Program-made: the position numbers and the translations under genes
The notes under the pieces: model-generated
Databases searched by the model: none
The model's input: the letters and a program-made list of their open reading frames with translations, nothing else
What the model was told of the DNA's origin: nothing
From: Mallotus nudiflorus
Lineage: Eukaryota; Streptophyta; Magnoliopsida; Malpighiales; Euphorbiaceae
Direction: 5' to 3'
Length of the DNA: 64,000 nucleotides
Assembly (NCBI GenBank): GCA_947683625.1
Contig: CANTUR010000003.1
Location: 1,240,001-1,304,000 of the forward strand
Shown here: positions 12,083-23,593 of the stretch, piece after piece
How positions within the stretch are numbered: the stretch's first letter is position 1
Layout of the letters: every line of letters begins with the position of its first letter

Positions 12083-13407
12083 TGAAAGAGTCCTAGAGGG
12101 GGAGTAAATAGGACTACCAAAAAAAATGGAAAATTAAAGGAATTATTTGCAAGAAGTGAGTAAGAGTAGAGAAGGAAGAATAATGAACACAAATATTTAA
12201 GGAGTTCGGATTCAATAATAATCCTATGTCTCCACCTAACTTATCCCCAAGTTAGGATTTTTTAATCACCCATAATCTTATTAACAAGATTGAGAATACA
12301 CAAGAGTTTTATGGCTCACTCTTACAACCTCACAATCTTGAGTTTTCAAGGCTCACTCAAAAACCAAATTCCTAAGTGTTTTAATGGCTAAACACTTAAA
12401 CCAATTCCTTTAGAATAGAATCTAACTTCCTATTTTCTAAACCCAAAAAATAGAAGAATAAGAATGTCTATTCTAATTACTCACCAACTCTCACAAGAGT
12501 TATACACAAAGAATTTGATTAAAAGAAAGTTTTAGAGCTTAATTGAATGCTTAAGAAAATGATGAATGATAAAACAAGTTTTCTTAACCATTCAATTGAA
12601 TTCTAAGTTGTGTTTATATAGAAAAACACTCAAAAATGTAGTTTTTAGATGTATCAATCATGTCTCCAATGTTTATAATTGATTTTGAATCAATTCTTGA
12701 ACTTATGGCAGCTCAAGGGCTGCTCACGAGCGCCTCACGAGTGAACAGTGCTCGTGAGGGGTGAAATTATAGTCATTGCCTTTAAAAATTCCTGTTGGAA
12801 TGTTATCAGGGGTATGATCATGAGCAGGTCATGAGCCACCAGCTTGTGAGGATCACTGCCATCTTTTGGCAAAAATGTGCTCCAAATGCTCTATTGACAG
12901 ACTACTCATGACCACTTCGAAAGATGCTCGTGAACGGGACTGAAGAAGATTGATTCAGCCAAAAATTTCTTCATAAAAGTTGTAGATAATTGTCTTATCT
13001 TTCCATAAAAATTTTAATCACCTCATTTGAACATCTGTAGCTTAGGATATTTCTGAATTACCAAGAGTTGTGCAAACTAAAATGCAAGCTACATATGTTG
13101 ACTTCAACTAAAGATTTTCATACCCAAATGAACTTGGATTTTGATGATCAAGCACAATTTATAAAGCTTAAGATGTCTACTTCAAAAGTTAAGAAGCTCA
13201 TTTTTACATTTAAGAGCTCTAAATATGTCAAAAGCCTTCTTCAATCTTAGAGGTTCAATCAGCCCAAAAAGTCACTATTCACCCAAAAATGTATATGCTT
13301 GGTATATGTTTGGTATGTAATTCCCTACACACTTAATTGAAATTATTAGTATAAAAATTATTTATAAAATTCCAAAATTAGGAGTTTGATCATGTAAATG
13401 GTCAACA
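12083..13407 (-). repeat. 5' LTR of nested Copia
   Basis: 1325 bp, matching 3149-4487 along its whole length. It carries the same repeated CTCACGAG/CTCGTGAG motifs at 12720-12930. It is followed directly by the target duplication CAAAC at 13408-13412. Confidence 0.92.
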
Positions 13408-14479
13408 CAAACATTACCCACTAAATAAAATTTTCATCCATTTTTCTTTTACTTTCCTCAAATTTTACCTTCTTATGAAATTCATCAATTTTCTTATATT
13501 GTGTGATTGATTTTTTTTAACAATAATTCCTCCTTTAGGATGACTAACACCCTTTAAACTACATTATCATTCGATAAGATTAATTAGTTAAATCCTTTAT
13601 TCAGCCTTCTAAGACTATACCTTTAGCTTCCTTGAGCTAAACAACTACAACTATAGATTTAAATCTCAAATTTTATTTCCTATTCATCATGCTTGTCTAT
13701 GTAACTAACATTCTATTATGCATATATCTCGTATAATCTATTAATTTTATACTTACTACTATATAACATTCCTTTTTACCATTTAGTACTAACAAGTAAC
13801 ATTAACTCATCTTTGGTCATCATCTTATAGGCATTTGATTACACCATGTGATAAGTTCAAGCTTCCTAGTGTGCTTCATTTCCTATCCACCTTTCATACA
13901 TCCATTTTTTTCTTGATAAAATACACACTCTCTTAATATATGGACCTATATACAATTCCCATAAATGATATTTGGATAAACTACTTTTAGTTTAATAACA
14001 TTCTTTATCATAGCTTAACTCTATCCTTAAATGAAATAAATTAACATGGTGTTTTATTAAATAAAAATTCAACTCACTTCAAGCAGGAAGTTCTTATATT
14101 TCCATTACTGTCCATAAAATTTATCAACTATAACTATATTTTGATTTCAAATTCTCAAATTATCAATTTCTCAAATATTATTCTATTTCTAAATATTTTT
14201 CTTATTTTACAAACTATATTTCTATAAGTTATTCCTACTAGCACGTTAACCTGCACTTCAAATCATCCATGTATGTAAGATAGAATAAATCAAATTCAAC
14301 TTTATTAAATACAAATTCCATATTTAACATGATCATCACTTTATAGAGTTATTATCAATCCTATATTTTAAACTATAATCATATTAAGGTCTCATATCCT
14401 TATTACCAAGTTCTCTAAGATAACCAATCTTTGTAGCATTTTTTTCATTCTCATTCTATAAATTCTTTAGAATCAATAA

Positions 14480-14780
14480 AAATTAAGGTCTGATATAAGG
14501 CTGTCATTCGATAGTGCAATTGATTATAGTGTTACCCCTTATATAGTTTTTATATCAAAGTTAGTCTTTTGATGTGGAGGTAAAATTAGTAAATCTTCTA
14601 GAAATACATTTGTAATTTCCTTCATTACTGGAAAATCCATTACTCCTAGACCAGCTTTAGATACATCTACTATATTAGCCAAATAAGCTTTACAACCCTT
14701 TTTAATCAAATGGAAAATAGTGGTAGCCAAAACCAATAAGTAATTCACCTCAAAATCTAATAGAATACACATTTTCAATC
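14480..14780 (-). pseudogene. Ty3/Gypsy protease-RT linker relic
   Basis: The minus-strand frame 14778-14539 reads LIKKGCKAYLANIVDVSK, then FPVMKEITNVFLEDL and LPPHQKTNFDI. These match the conserved Gypsy linker between protease and RT (pattern: KGCxAYLA..., then EFPDVFPEDLPGLPP and an E/F-I-D-L segment). Just downstream, about 14535-14480, a degenerate GTTPISKAPYRMAP-like start of RT can be read with a stop. The match to chromovirus polyproteins identifies the outer element as Ty3/Gypsy even though the rest of pol is gone. Confidence 0.72.
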
Positions 14781-16457
14781 AAACTATAACTCATCCATCA
14801 TATGTTCACACCTGTATCAATCACACAATTTCACCCAAGAATTCAATCAATATTTATACTTACATTTTAGTTGTCAATCACTCTATGGAGAACTTGTATC
14901 ACCTTCTCGAGCTTTACCAATGCTTTGAGATCCTAAAGTATGACATATATTTGATAAAAAAAATATACCTATAATGAGTTTTTATGCTTAGTATGTAATT
15001 AGGATATGTTCTATATATGTAAGCCTAACATTTATGCATATTTCTTTCTTGTTGGACAGCTTGGCCTTGCTTGTTTTGAGAGTAAGTAACTCTCACCACA
15101 AAATTCCAAATTACTTGATTTTTTTTTACAAAACTAGACACACATGGCTATAACATATCCAAAAATCAACATAATATAAGCTTTGTACCATTAATGGTGA
15201 AATTTTGAATCCAAACCTATGCTCTGCACAAAAATAACTCGAGCAAGTCACTTTCAATATAGAATTTCTCAAGTTATACAAGTCCAATTGCAAAACCTTA
15301 TTTCAAGCACTTCATTAACACAAAAATTAACAATTTTCATGTTTTATACTTTATTTAATTTAGCCTCTAAGGCCCTCATATTATCTAGGAAATATAGGAA
15401 TGCTTACAGATGTAGCAAGTAGTAAGTAGAACCCAAGGACGAGTTCTCTTTACACACACATTATTTAATCAAACTTCATTATAAAGTTTTAGATAATATA
15501 TAAAGGAATAAAACTTATGTTTAACAATTTACCTAATGCAGCCCCTAAGGTCTCATATTTATTAGGCAAAAGAAAGCTACCTGCAGCAAATACAATCTAA
15601 ACCAATCCCAATTAAAGAGGAATTTATCATCACACATATCAAATCTCATAATACAACTTTATAAGAATATAGATAAGACATAAATCTATAAGTTTCATGT
15701 TTTGTATTTCTTCTAATTCTTATTCTATGGCCACAAAAATATAGGTGCAAAAATTTCTACTCTAAAATAGAATTCAAAAGCTATATAATCATTTTCACAC
15801 CATCACCACATAATTTCAAATATAATTTACAAGGAAAATAATTAATTTACCAAATTAGGAGCTAAAATCATCAAGATTTAAGTTTAGGAGTTTGAGGAAA
15901 AAGAAAGGACTTTTTTTTGCTAGAGAACTATAGCTTATGGTTGAGAAGAAGTAGAACTTTCATGTTGATAGTTTATTAAAATATAATAATATGAATAAAA
16001 AATAATAATAATAAAATCAACTATCAACCTGAAAGTTCAAATCAATCCATGTAAACAAGTCAACTAGATTTAATTCCCTACATATTTATTTATTAACTAA
16101 ACATTCAATTTTATGATACCCCAAATACATCCTATATTATACATTCTCAAATATGCCACTGAAATGCACTTTGAAAAATACCCAACAAATGAAAGTATGT
16201 AAAATACACATAGTCAAATGCAATGATTTTAGATGCATATGTTCAAGTGAATTATATGCATTACTAGTGATAATTCCCAAGCTTGTAGTGGTGGTGCATT
16301 TGTATGTTCAACCCCATACACAGACTCAAACTCACTTAAGTTAGCAAGATCTTCAGTCAGACCCTCCTTACTTATCCTATTCAAAATATAAACACTTAGA
16401 CTTAATTATTAACATGTAAATGCATTCACATTTTTATCCTAGTGGATTCTAAACCAT

Positions 16458-16469
16458 GCTTTGATACCA
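16458..16469 (-). promoter_or_regulatory. Primer-binding site of outer Gypsy element
   Basis: Minus-strand sequence TGGTATCAAAGC, four bases from the LTR start at 16474. It differs by one base from the usual initiator tRNA-Met site. Confidence 0.85.
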
Positions 16470-16473
16470 AAAT

Positions 16474-19400
16474 TGTCACACCTCATCTCACATAGCCCAA
16501 GATAGACATTTAAAACCAACCACTAACAAATTATTTAATTTAGTCTAAATATATTATAAATATCATTATATTTGAAAAAGGATTTAAATTAATCTCTTTT
16601 AAAAGTTTAATCTTGTTCATATGTTACATTTAAAGAATAAGAACTTTTTAAAATAATATCTATTTTATGAATAGTAAAATACATATTTATGAATAGTAAA
16701 AATTGTATTTATAACTAGTAAAATTCGTATAAAATAATTGAATAATATTAAAAAATACCATTTTTCTTACTAGATTAATAATAATCTTTGTAAACTAAAA
16801 ACACAAAAGTGAAAACATAATTAAGATAATATAAAACACATTTCCAAATAGTTATATTACATTTAACTTAGCCACCATTATTTAAACTTAAAAATATACC
16901 CTTTTACAAAACTTCTATAACAAGCTTAAGAAATAAAGGAACAAGGCTTCTCTAATAAGGATATTTTCCAACCTTATTCTAAAACTTTTATTCACACTCA
17001 CTTAAATCTATCGACCAACTATCAAGTCCTGCTATCTAAAAATATTTATAAAATAGAGTAAAATGAGTATGAAAATTACCCAATGAATAAGTATATCAAG
17101 TAGAAAAAAATTTGGTTAAACCAAACACATTTAACTTCTTAAATGATAATAATAGCGCATTTGAAATCATATTATAATCCACTTAAAACATCAAATCCTT
17201 TCTCATTTTCAAACTTATGGAAAGCATTGCCAAGAAAAACACATGCCTTTTAAAAATCAATGTAACATTTCATATGTATTAACCATCCTTATAATAAGCA
17301 TCACAACCCGACCATAACATAAAGGCCATCACAAACTCACTCTCTAGGCACACTTAAAGGCTAACCTTTCAACTACATTAGCACACAATGGCCCATCTTC
17401 CTTCATTTTCCTGCAATCAAGTGACTTATTGTTTATTGCATAATAACAACCATCATAATCTTAAATGTGCATATCATGCCTCAGCACATTCTCACATCTC
17501 ACATAGGGTGGTAATACACAAAACCAAATACCATTTTCATCAAATAATTAATCAGAATAATTCCATCACATTTATAATTCAATAGAGAATTCAAAATCCA
17601 ACCACTTCTCATCATAATTCAAAGGAATGAAATCAAGATGATTATAATTTCATTTAAATCATTGAGTATCCAAAATAATCTCAAATCATATTACCAAAAT
17701 AAGCTTATAGTAATAACATAGTTAACTTGTAAATTGAAACCTTGAAAGCTTAAAATCAAAACATGTAATTCAAGTATCAACAAGGCTGAATTAAAACCAT
17801 TCTAAAACATTAATTCAAGTTTATAAAACAACATTTAAATTATCAATTTATTGCTATTATAAAAATATTTAAAGGGCTTGAACATTTGCTTACCCAAAAA
17901 TAGCTTGTAAACACACAAATTTGGTTCACCAAATTTGTTTAACTTGCACTTCCCTTGCCTTTTTCAACACCTAACAAATACAATTTCACTTATAAATCAT
18001 CAGTGTAATAATCCCACATGCTACTCTAACCATGCAGACCCTAAATGATATGCAAAAAATAAAATTAAGCTCAATTTTACAAATCAACTTCATTGACTCT
18101 AAAATAGTTATTTTTAGTTTTAAATTATAAAAATCATTCTGACCTATAGAAAGTGAATTTTAACCTCAAATATTAACTAGACCTAGATCTTTGTATCTAG
18201 TAATTTTAATAAAAATTTCATTTCCATTCAATAACCATAAATAAAATTATAAAGGTCGCATTATAAGAAGCTCAATTACTCAGACAGATTGAGCAATAAA
18301 AAGTATAGGTATGTTATACTACTATTAAAACATAATTAGATCTTCATCAAAACTATAAAGTTTTATAGAACTCTTTTAATTTTCTTATAAGCAAACCAAA
18401 CACAATTTTAAGTTTCCTAGCTCAATAAATACCAAAAGAATCTACACTAGTTTTAACTTATGAACTCTATAAAATTGGTTTATATAATAAAAATAACTAC
18501 TTTCAGAGCTAACTTTGAAAAAAATTTAGGACTTATAGAAAAGACTTTTGAGTTGAAATTTTAATCAACCTTATCTATATGTCTAGAACATACTATTAAA
18601 ATTTAACACCAATTGGACACCCACAAATAGAGTTATATATAACGAATTATAACTAGCTTAAAGAAACTGATAGAGTAAGCAATAAAATATTTTCTCTTAT
18701 TACTCTAATGTAGAGACTGAATCAGATCAACTCAAAGAGGACAAATTTTAGATAATTCTTCAAAGATTCCAAATCATTAAATAACACTTAATTTAAAGAT
18801 CTTTATATCAAGATATGATCAAATTACATAGACTGATAATCTAGACTTTAAGAACCCGAAATCTGCAACTTAAGAACCCTAAATTAAATCAACCAAAACA
18901 CTTAAAATTACTTACTAATTCAATTAATAAAGCTTTATAAAAGATTATTAATGGCTTGAAATTGTTTTATAGCTCCTGATTCAGCTTGAAAAAGATTAGC
19001 TCCCTAGAAGAATCAAGTAGTTTTCTAGTTCTCCCTTTTTTAAAGTGTTCTTCTTTTTTTTCTTTTCTTTTCTTTTTTTATTGGCTGCACCTAAGCCATT
19101 AATTGGATAGGATGTAGCCCCAATTTAGATAAATTAATATTTAAAATATCCATTTAGACACTTAATGAATGATTTTTTTACCTAAATAACTTCAAACTTC
19201 CAAATGTTTCAATCTAGGCCAATCATTGTTTCAATTTAAGTCCTCATCTTTTACTAACATCAAAGTTCTTATCCTTTACTTCAATTTAACCTCATATCTT
19301 TTTATTCTCAATATTTTATTTATTTTAAGTGTCACTAAAATTTAAAAATTCTTACTCTTTTAATTGAGTATAAGTCATGGCTTAAAAGGAAACACTAACT

Positions 19401-19501
19401 TAACTATATATACTAGCTTATACTTAAACTTAATCAATATATATATAAATGCAACATATAATGAATGCAAATGTACTTAGAATTAAGGTATGGGTGTGAT
19501 A
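16474..19501 (-). repeat. 5' LTR of Ty3/Gypsy element
   Basis: It begins TGTCACACC (plus strand) and ends GGTGTGATA, expected GGTGTGACA, giving a 3028-bp LTR with near-perfect short terminal inverted repeats. Positions 17232-19501 align with 1-2251. A T-rich tract at 19040-19080 matches the one at 1785-1830. ORFs at 17388 and similar are chance frames. A target duplication cannot be tested because the other outer flank is outside the window. Confidence 0.88.
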
Positions 19502-19504
19502 GAA

Positions 19505-20165
19505 ACTCTTTCAATATGTGTTATATTTGTCTTAGCCAAGAACTTATTCATCAAGAATAAGCTTATATAGCATAGGATCTTAGCCCGGTTCAATCCAGGC
19601 AATGAATCTCATCCTGGTCGAATACTCATCCCTACATTTAATCAACTAGAGCTACCATACGCCAAATGCTCATGTGTGATTAACACAAGTATGTAAATGG
19701 TAATAAACCCTAACCTATCAAATATGGATGACCATGTCACCTCAGGTCAAAGGACTATATGCACCATTATCGCAATCACTAATCTAACATCACTGTTCGA
19801 TCCACCCATAACATAAGTATCCACATGTCTATTATAATATCTCATATCAAGTAACATGAGATTCACTACCTCCCACTATTAGTATCATATACTAATCAAG
19901 GAAAATAAACGAAGGTGATAGTCAAATTAATATTACCCAATATTAATTTTTTGACTATGAATATTTTATAGCATATGTACTAAATAAATTTATAGCTCAT
20001 ATTATCAACTTTTGATAATAAAATTATTTAACATTATGCTAATGGATTAATATTTAACTAAATAAACACTTTAGATAATAACATATTATTTTATTACCAT
20101 TTGGGATAATTTACAATGTCAAAATATGTTATTGCCCTCTAGGGCATACCACCTATACTAAAATG
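19505..20165 (-). mobile_element. Copia-type LTR fragment
   Basis: Read on the minus strand the sequence begins near TATGCCCTAGAGGGCAAT, a common start for Tork/Angela-like Copia LTRs. It continues for about 650 bases into sequence typical of such LTRs. It is cut at the border with the Gypsy LTR at 19501. I could not locate a second end or a target duplication. Confidence 0.55.
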
Positions 20166-20359
20166 GTTATCGGGCGATAATAGTAGCAACTAACACTGAA
20201 GTGAGTTTCTCTATTGTTCTCTGTTATTAATCTTCTGCTTTTAAGTAACTTGAATTGATGGTCTATGAAACTTTAATTATTTATTAAAACAAACATGAGT
20301 TCTATAATTTAAATATGTAAATTATAATCTCTAAAACATAGCACACCACCTACATATAT

Positions 20360-21190
20360 ATTAATACCCAAAACAAAAAATTAAGAAAAAAAAAAGAAAA
20401 AAATTAAAAAATAAGGATAATAGAAAATAAGAAAAAAATCAAAAAATAAAATAAAATAAAAATAAGAAAAAATAAATAAATAAGAGAAAAAATAAAATAA
20501 AATAAAGAAAAAAATAAAAATAAGGATCACAGAGAAAAATAAAAAAAATTAAAAAGAAAAATATGGAGAAAAATAATGGAGAAACAAAGAGAATACAAAA
20601 AGGGGTAAAAATAAAAAAAAAATAAAAAAGGTATTCACGTAATTAATTTTTTAAAAAAAAAAAAAGGCATTTTGATAAAAATTGAAGCTCAAAACATTTA
20701 CCTTTTTTGTAAATTTTTGAAGCTTCTATAAAGAAGAAACATTTACGAAAATATTCCAAATTTTCATTTTTGTACAAATCTATCATGTCATAATTATAAG
20801 AGTGTCTTTTGTATTTTTAAAAATACACCCATATTTTTCTTTTTAATTTCTCTACCTTTTTCTTTTATCTTTTTATTAATTTCTTGACAATTTTTATTTC
20901 CTTTTTTTTTATTTTTCTCTTTTTTCTACTCTTTTGATAAATTTTTATTTTTATTTTTTCTTATATTTTTCTCCTTCCCTTTTTTTCTTTTATTATTTTT
21001 ATTTTTATTTTCTCTTTATTTTTTCCTTTTCCTCTTTTTTATTAATTTTTATTTTATTTTTTTCTTTTTTATTTTTTATTTTTGTACTTCCCTTCTTTTT
21101 ATTTTCTCTTTATTTTTTATTTCTCTTTTTTTCTCTTTTTTTAAAAAAATTATTTTCCTTAATTTTCCCTTTTTTATTAGTGAAACATTA
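20360..21190. repeat. A-rich block followed by T-rich block
   Basis: 20375-20690 on the plus strand is almost only A with scattered T/G (AAATAAAA-like units). 20830-21180 is almost only T with scattered A/C. The two arms are broadly complementary in composition, with a ~140-base ordinary spacer. The phenylalanine-rich ORF at 20934-21191 is an artefact of this. No gene is visible here or in 20166-20360. Confidence 0.75.
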
Positions 21191-21624
21191 GCCAATATAT
21201 TTTTTGGGATTTTATTTCATAAATTCCTCAAATTGGTTATTTAAATACACAAAATGTGATAGTCAAAATACAAACAACTCACATGCAACAAAATTTTTGA
21301 ACCTAATTGATTATTTAAGTTCTTAATGTGTAAAAGATGTAACATTCATTATAATTGAACCAACATGACTTTCTAAAAAACGATAATAGAACTTTGGGTA
21401 AGAAAAATAAAGTTATAATTTAAATTTTCAATGATTATAAAATAGAGTCAATTTTATCAATATATTTCAAGCATGAAAAATATAATTTTAACATTTTTAA
21501 GATTTTAAGTAGTCTAATGTGTTTGTTAAATATAAAATAATGCCTTATAACTTCAAATTGAAAAACCAATCTCGAAACATATCATAACCTAATTTAATAA
21601 TGTGTCAGTAAATAAAAGATAAAG

Positions 21625-21697
21625 ATGAGTGTAGCTTAAATGGTAGAGTACTTGCTTAGCATGCGAGAGGTACAAGAATTGATACCCCATATCTCCA
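21625..21697 (+). pseudogene. tRNA-Ala(AGC) pseudogene
   Basis: 73 bases align with plant nuclear tRNA-Ala: GTAGCTTAAATGGTAGAG in the D-arm (A box), an intact anticodon arm CTTGCTTAGCATGCGAG with anticodon AGC at 21658-21660, the variable region AGGTA, then a T-arm ending GATACCCC and ATCTCCA. The acceptor stem is mismatched in at least three pairs, and the T stem is broken (CAAGA against CCCCA). It is therefore a decayed tRNA gene or a tRNA-derived retroelement head, not a working tRNA. Confidence 0.8.
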
Positions 21698-21699
21698 TT

Positions 21700-22700
21700 C
21701 TTTTGTTAGGTAGCATGTGATTAATTTTTTTATTTTTAAGTTTATTTTTAGTTTCTGATCTTGTTTTAAAAGTGCAAGATAAGGTGGATGTGCTTTTGGT
21801 GCTTTTAGCTCTAATTTAGGAGATGTTGCTAGTTGTGAAAGGGTGTTTATGATTCAAAGTTTATTAAAATTATTGGTGGTGGTGATGAGTTAAAGGATTT
21901 CTTTTATTAAGTATCATGTATTTAATTTTATTACTTTTCAGTTTAGTTTTAATTTTTGATATTGTTTTAAAAGTGCAGAGAAAAGTGGATGTGCTTTTGG
22001 TGCTCTTAGTTTGATTTAGGAGATGTTGCTGATTGTGAAAAGGGTGCTTATGATTCAGAGTTTGTTGAAATTGATGGTGGTGCTTATGAGTTAAAGGATT
22101 TCTTTTATTAGGTAGCATGTATTTAATTTTATTGCTTTTTGGTTTACTTTTAGTTTCTGATCTTGTTTTAAAAGTGCAGGAAAAGGTAGATGTGCTTTTG
22201 GTGCTTCTAGTTCGATTTAGGAGACGTTACTATTTGTGAAAAGGGTGCTTATGATTTAGAGTTTGTTGAAACTATTGGTGGTGGTGATGAGTTAAAGGAT
22301 TTCTTTTATTAGGTAGAATGCATTTAATTTTGTTGCCTTTTGATTTACTTTTAGTTTCTAATCTTGTTTTAAAAGTGCAAGGAAAGGTGGATATGATTTT
22401 TGTGCTTCTAGTTCTAATTTAGCAAATGTTGTTGGTTATAAAAAGAGTGTAAAGTTTGTTAAAACTATTAGTATTGGTGATGAGTTAAAGGATTTTATTG
22501 GGTATGTTTTGTTTTATTATTTTTGTATCATTTTGGTTTCTGTTTGGTTTTGATAATTTTTTTTGTGTTTTTGTTTTAAGGGTGATAAGAAATTGTATGA
22601 CAATGTTGGTTTTAATTCCAATATTAAGGATAGTTTTCTTAAAGATAGTGATAATGGTGATGAAGCGTTGAAGGATTCTAATTTGGCGTGCTCTTTTTTT
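21700..22700 (+). repeat. Tandem array, ~201-bp period, exon-like units
   Basis: The string ATGAGTTAAAGGAT recurs at 21885, 22086 and 22287 (201-base spacing), then at 22480 and, diverged, 22660. Each unit has a T-rich stretch ending in AG (for example AAAAGTGCAG) followed by a codable segment, and then TTATTAG-GTAGCATG or ATTGG-GTATGTTT, which resemble plant splice acceptor and donor. In the third unit the frame reads FDLGDVTICEKGAYD and then IGGGDELKDFFY. The last two units diverge to GDKKLYDNVGFNSN and similar. I do not recognise the peptide. It could be a tandemly duplicated exon of a lost gene or a satellite derived from one. Confidence 0.65.
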
Positions 22701-23066
22701 TATATATACTAATTTAGTATCTCTTTGGTTTCATTTTGGTTTCTAATTTTTCTTTTGATGTGTTGTTTTTATTTTTAGGGTGAAGAGACTGTACATGATA
22801 ATGTTGATCATCCTTTCAGTGTTATTTATTCTATTATAAATGTTGCTTGTTGTTTGAGTGAAGATGCTTTTTTTCTTTTTTTTTGTACTTTGTTTATGGG
22901 TGAATTTTTTTTTTTTTTTATTAAGCTGTTGCAAAGGATGATTTTGTGTCTCTTTCTAACCAATATAGTATTATTGGTGAATAGAGTGTTAAGCATATTG
23001 CTATGGTTTTTTTTTCTATTGCTTTTTGGTTTATATTGGATTTCTGATACTATTTTACATACGTAC

Positions 23067-23139
<73 letters not shown>

Positions 23140-23163
23140 GAATAAGAATAAGAATAAGAATAA
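23067..23163. repeat. (TAA)n and (GAATAA)n microsatellite
   Basis: About 24 TAA units followed by four GAATAA units. The isoleucine-rich ORF across it (22854-23240) is an artefact of the repeat. Confidence 0.95.
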
Positions 23164-23341
23164 TATATTTAATTGAAAAATATAATAAGTTGAATAAAAG
23201 TGTAAGAGATTGTAGTATTTTTTTAGTTTTTTATGTGTGATTTATTTCTGTAGCTTTTTGGTTTATGTTTGGTTTGCGACGTTGTTTTAGTTTTTTTATG
23301 TGTGATTTATTTTTATTGCTTTTTGGTTTCTGATATTTTTT

Positions 23342-23342
<1 letters not shown>

Positions 23343-23383
<41 letters not shown>
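23343..23383. repeat. (TAA)n microsatellite, second array
   Basis: A 41-base TAA array 180 bases after the first. Between the two, the string TTTTTATGTGTGATTTATTT is duplicated (about 23226 and 23293). Confidence 0.93.
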
Positions 23384-23593
23384 TCTGGTCAACTTAAAAT
23401 GGAAAAAGAAAAAAAGGATAATATAATAAAAAAAATGAGAACGTTCAACAAAACTTCTAAAGTTAACTTGACATTACTTCTTATGATAAAACCAAGAACA
23501 AAATTCTGGTCATTTTTTAATCCAAAACTACGAACTTCAAAAAAAAATCACATTAGACCAATTAAAAAACATAATAATAGTACATTAGACCAG

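Larger units (their letters stand above)
3149..13407 (-). mobile_element. Complete Sirevirus-like Ty1/Copia retrotransposon (non-functional)
   Basis: A 10.26 kb element on the minus strand. It has two LTRs (3149-4487 and 12083-13407) that begin TGAAAGAGTCCT and end GGTCAACA as read on the plus strand. The 5-bp target duplication CAAAC is exact at 3144-3148 and 13408-13412. A primer-binding site complementary to initiator tRNA-Met lies at 12069-12080 and a polypurine tract at 4488-4501. The gene order gag, protease, integrase, RT, RNase H is that of Copia. The gag type, ~10 kb size, long non-coding 3' region and repeated polypurine-like tracts fit the Sirevirus (SIRE/Maximus) lineage; that lineage call is from family knowledge. 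Stops, frameshifts and a lost RT aspartate make it dead as an autonomous copy. Confidence 0.93.
13413..16473 (-). mobile_element. Gypsy interior remnant, 5' side
   Basis: The 3.06 kb between the nested Copia and the 5' LTR of the outer Gypsy element. The only coding trace is the protease-RT linker at 14480-14780. About 15250-15620 holds a diverged two-copy repeat built on a string like CTCATATTATCTAGG/CTCATATTTATTAGG. gag and most of pol are missing, so this is a deletion derivative. Confidence 0.7.

Noticed and set aside
20934..21191. 85-residue Phe/Leu-rich ORF that looks membrane-like
   Set aside because: It arises from the T-rich low-complexity block; no codon signal or homologous motif.
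21625..21697. Functional tRNA-Ala gene
   Set aside because: The anticodon arm is perfect but acceptor and T stems are mismatched, so it is called a pseudogene.
22854..23240. 128-residue hydrophobic ORF
   Set aside because: It runs through poly-T and TAA repeats; the frame is open only because of composition.
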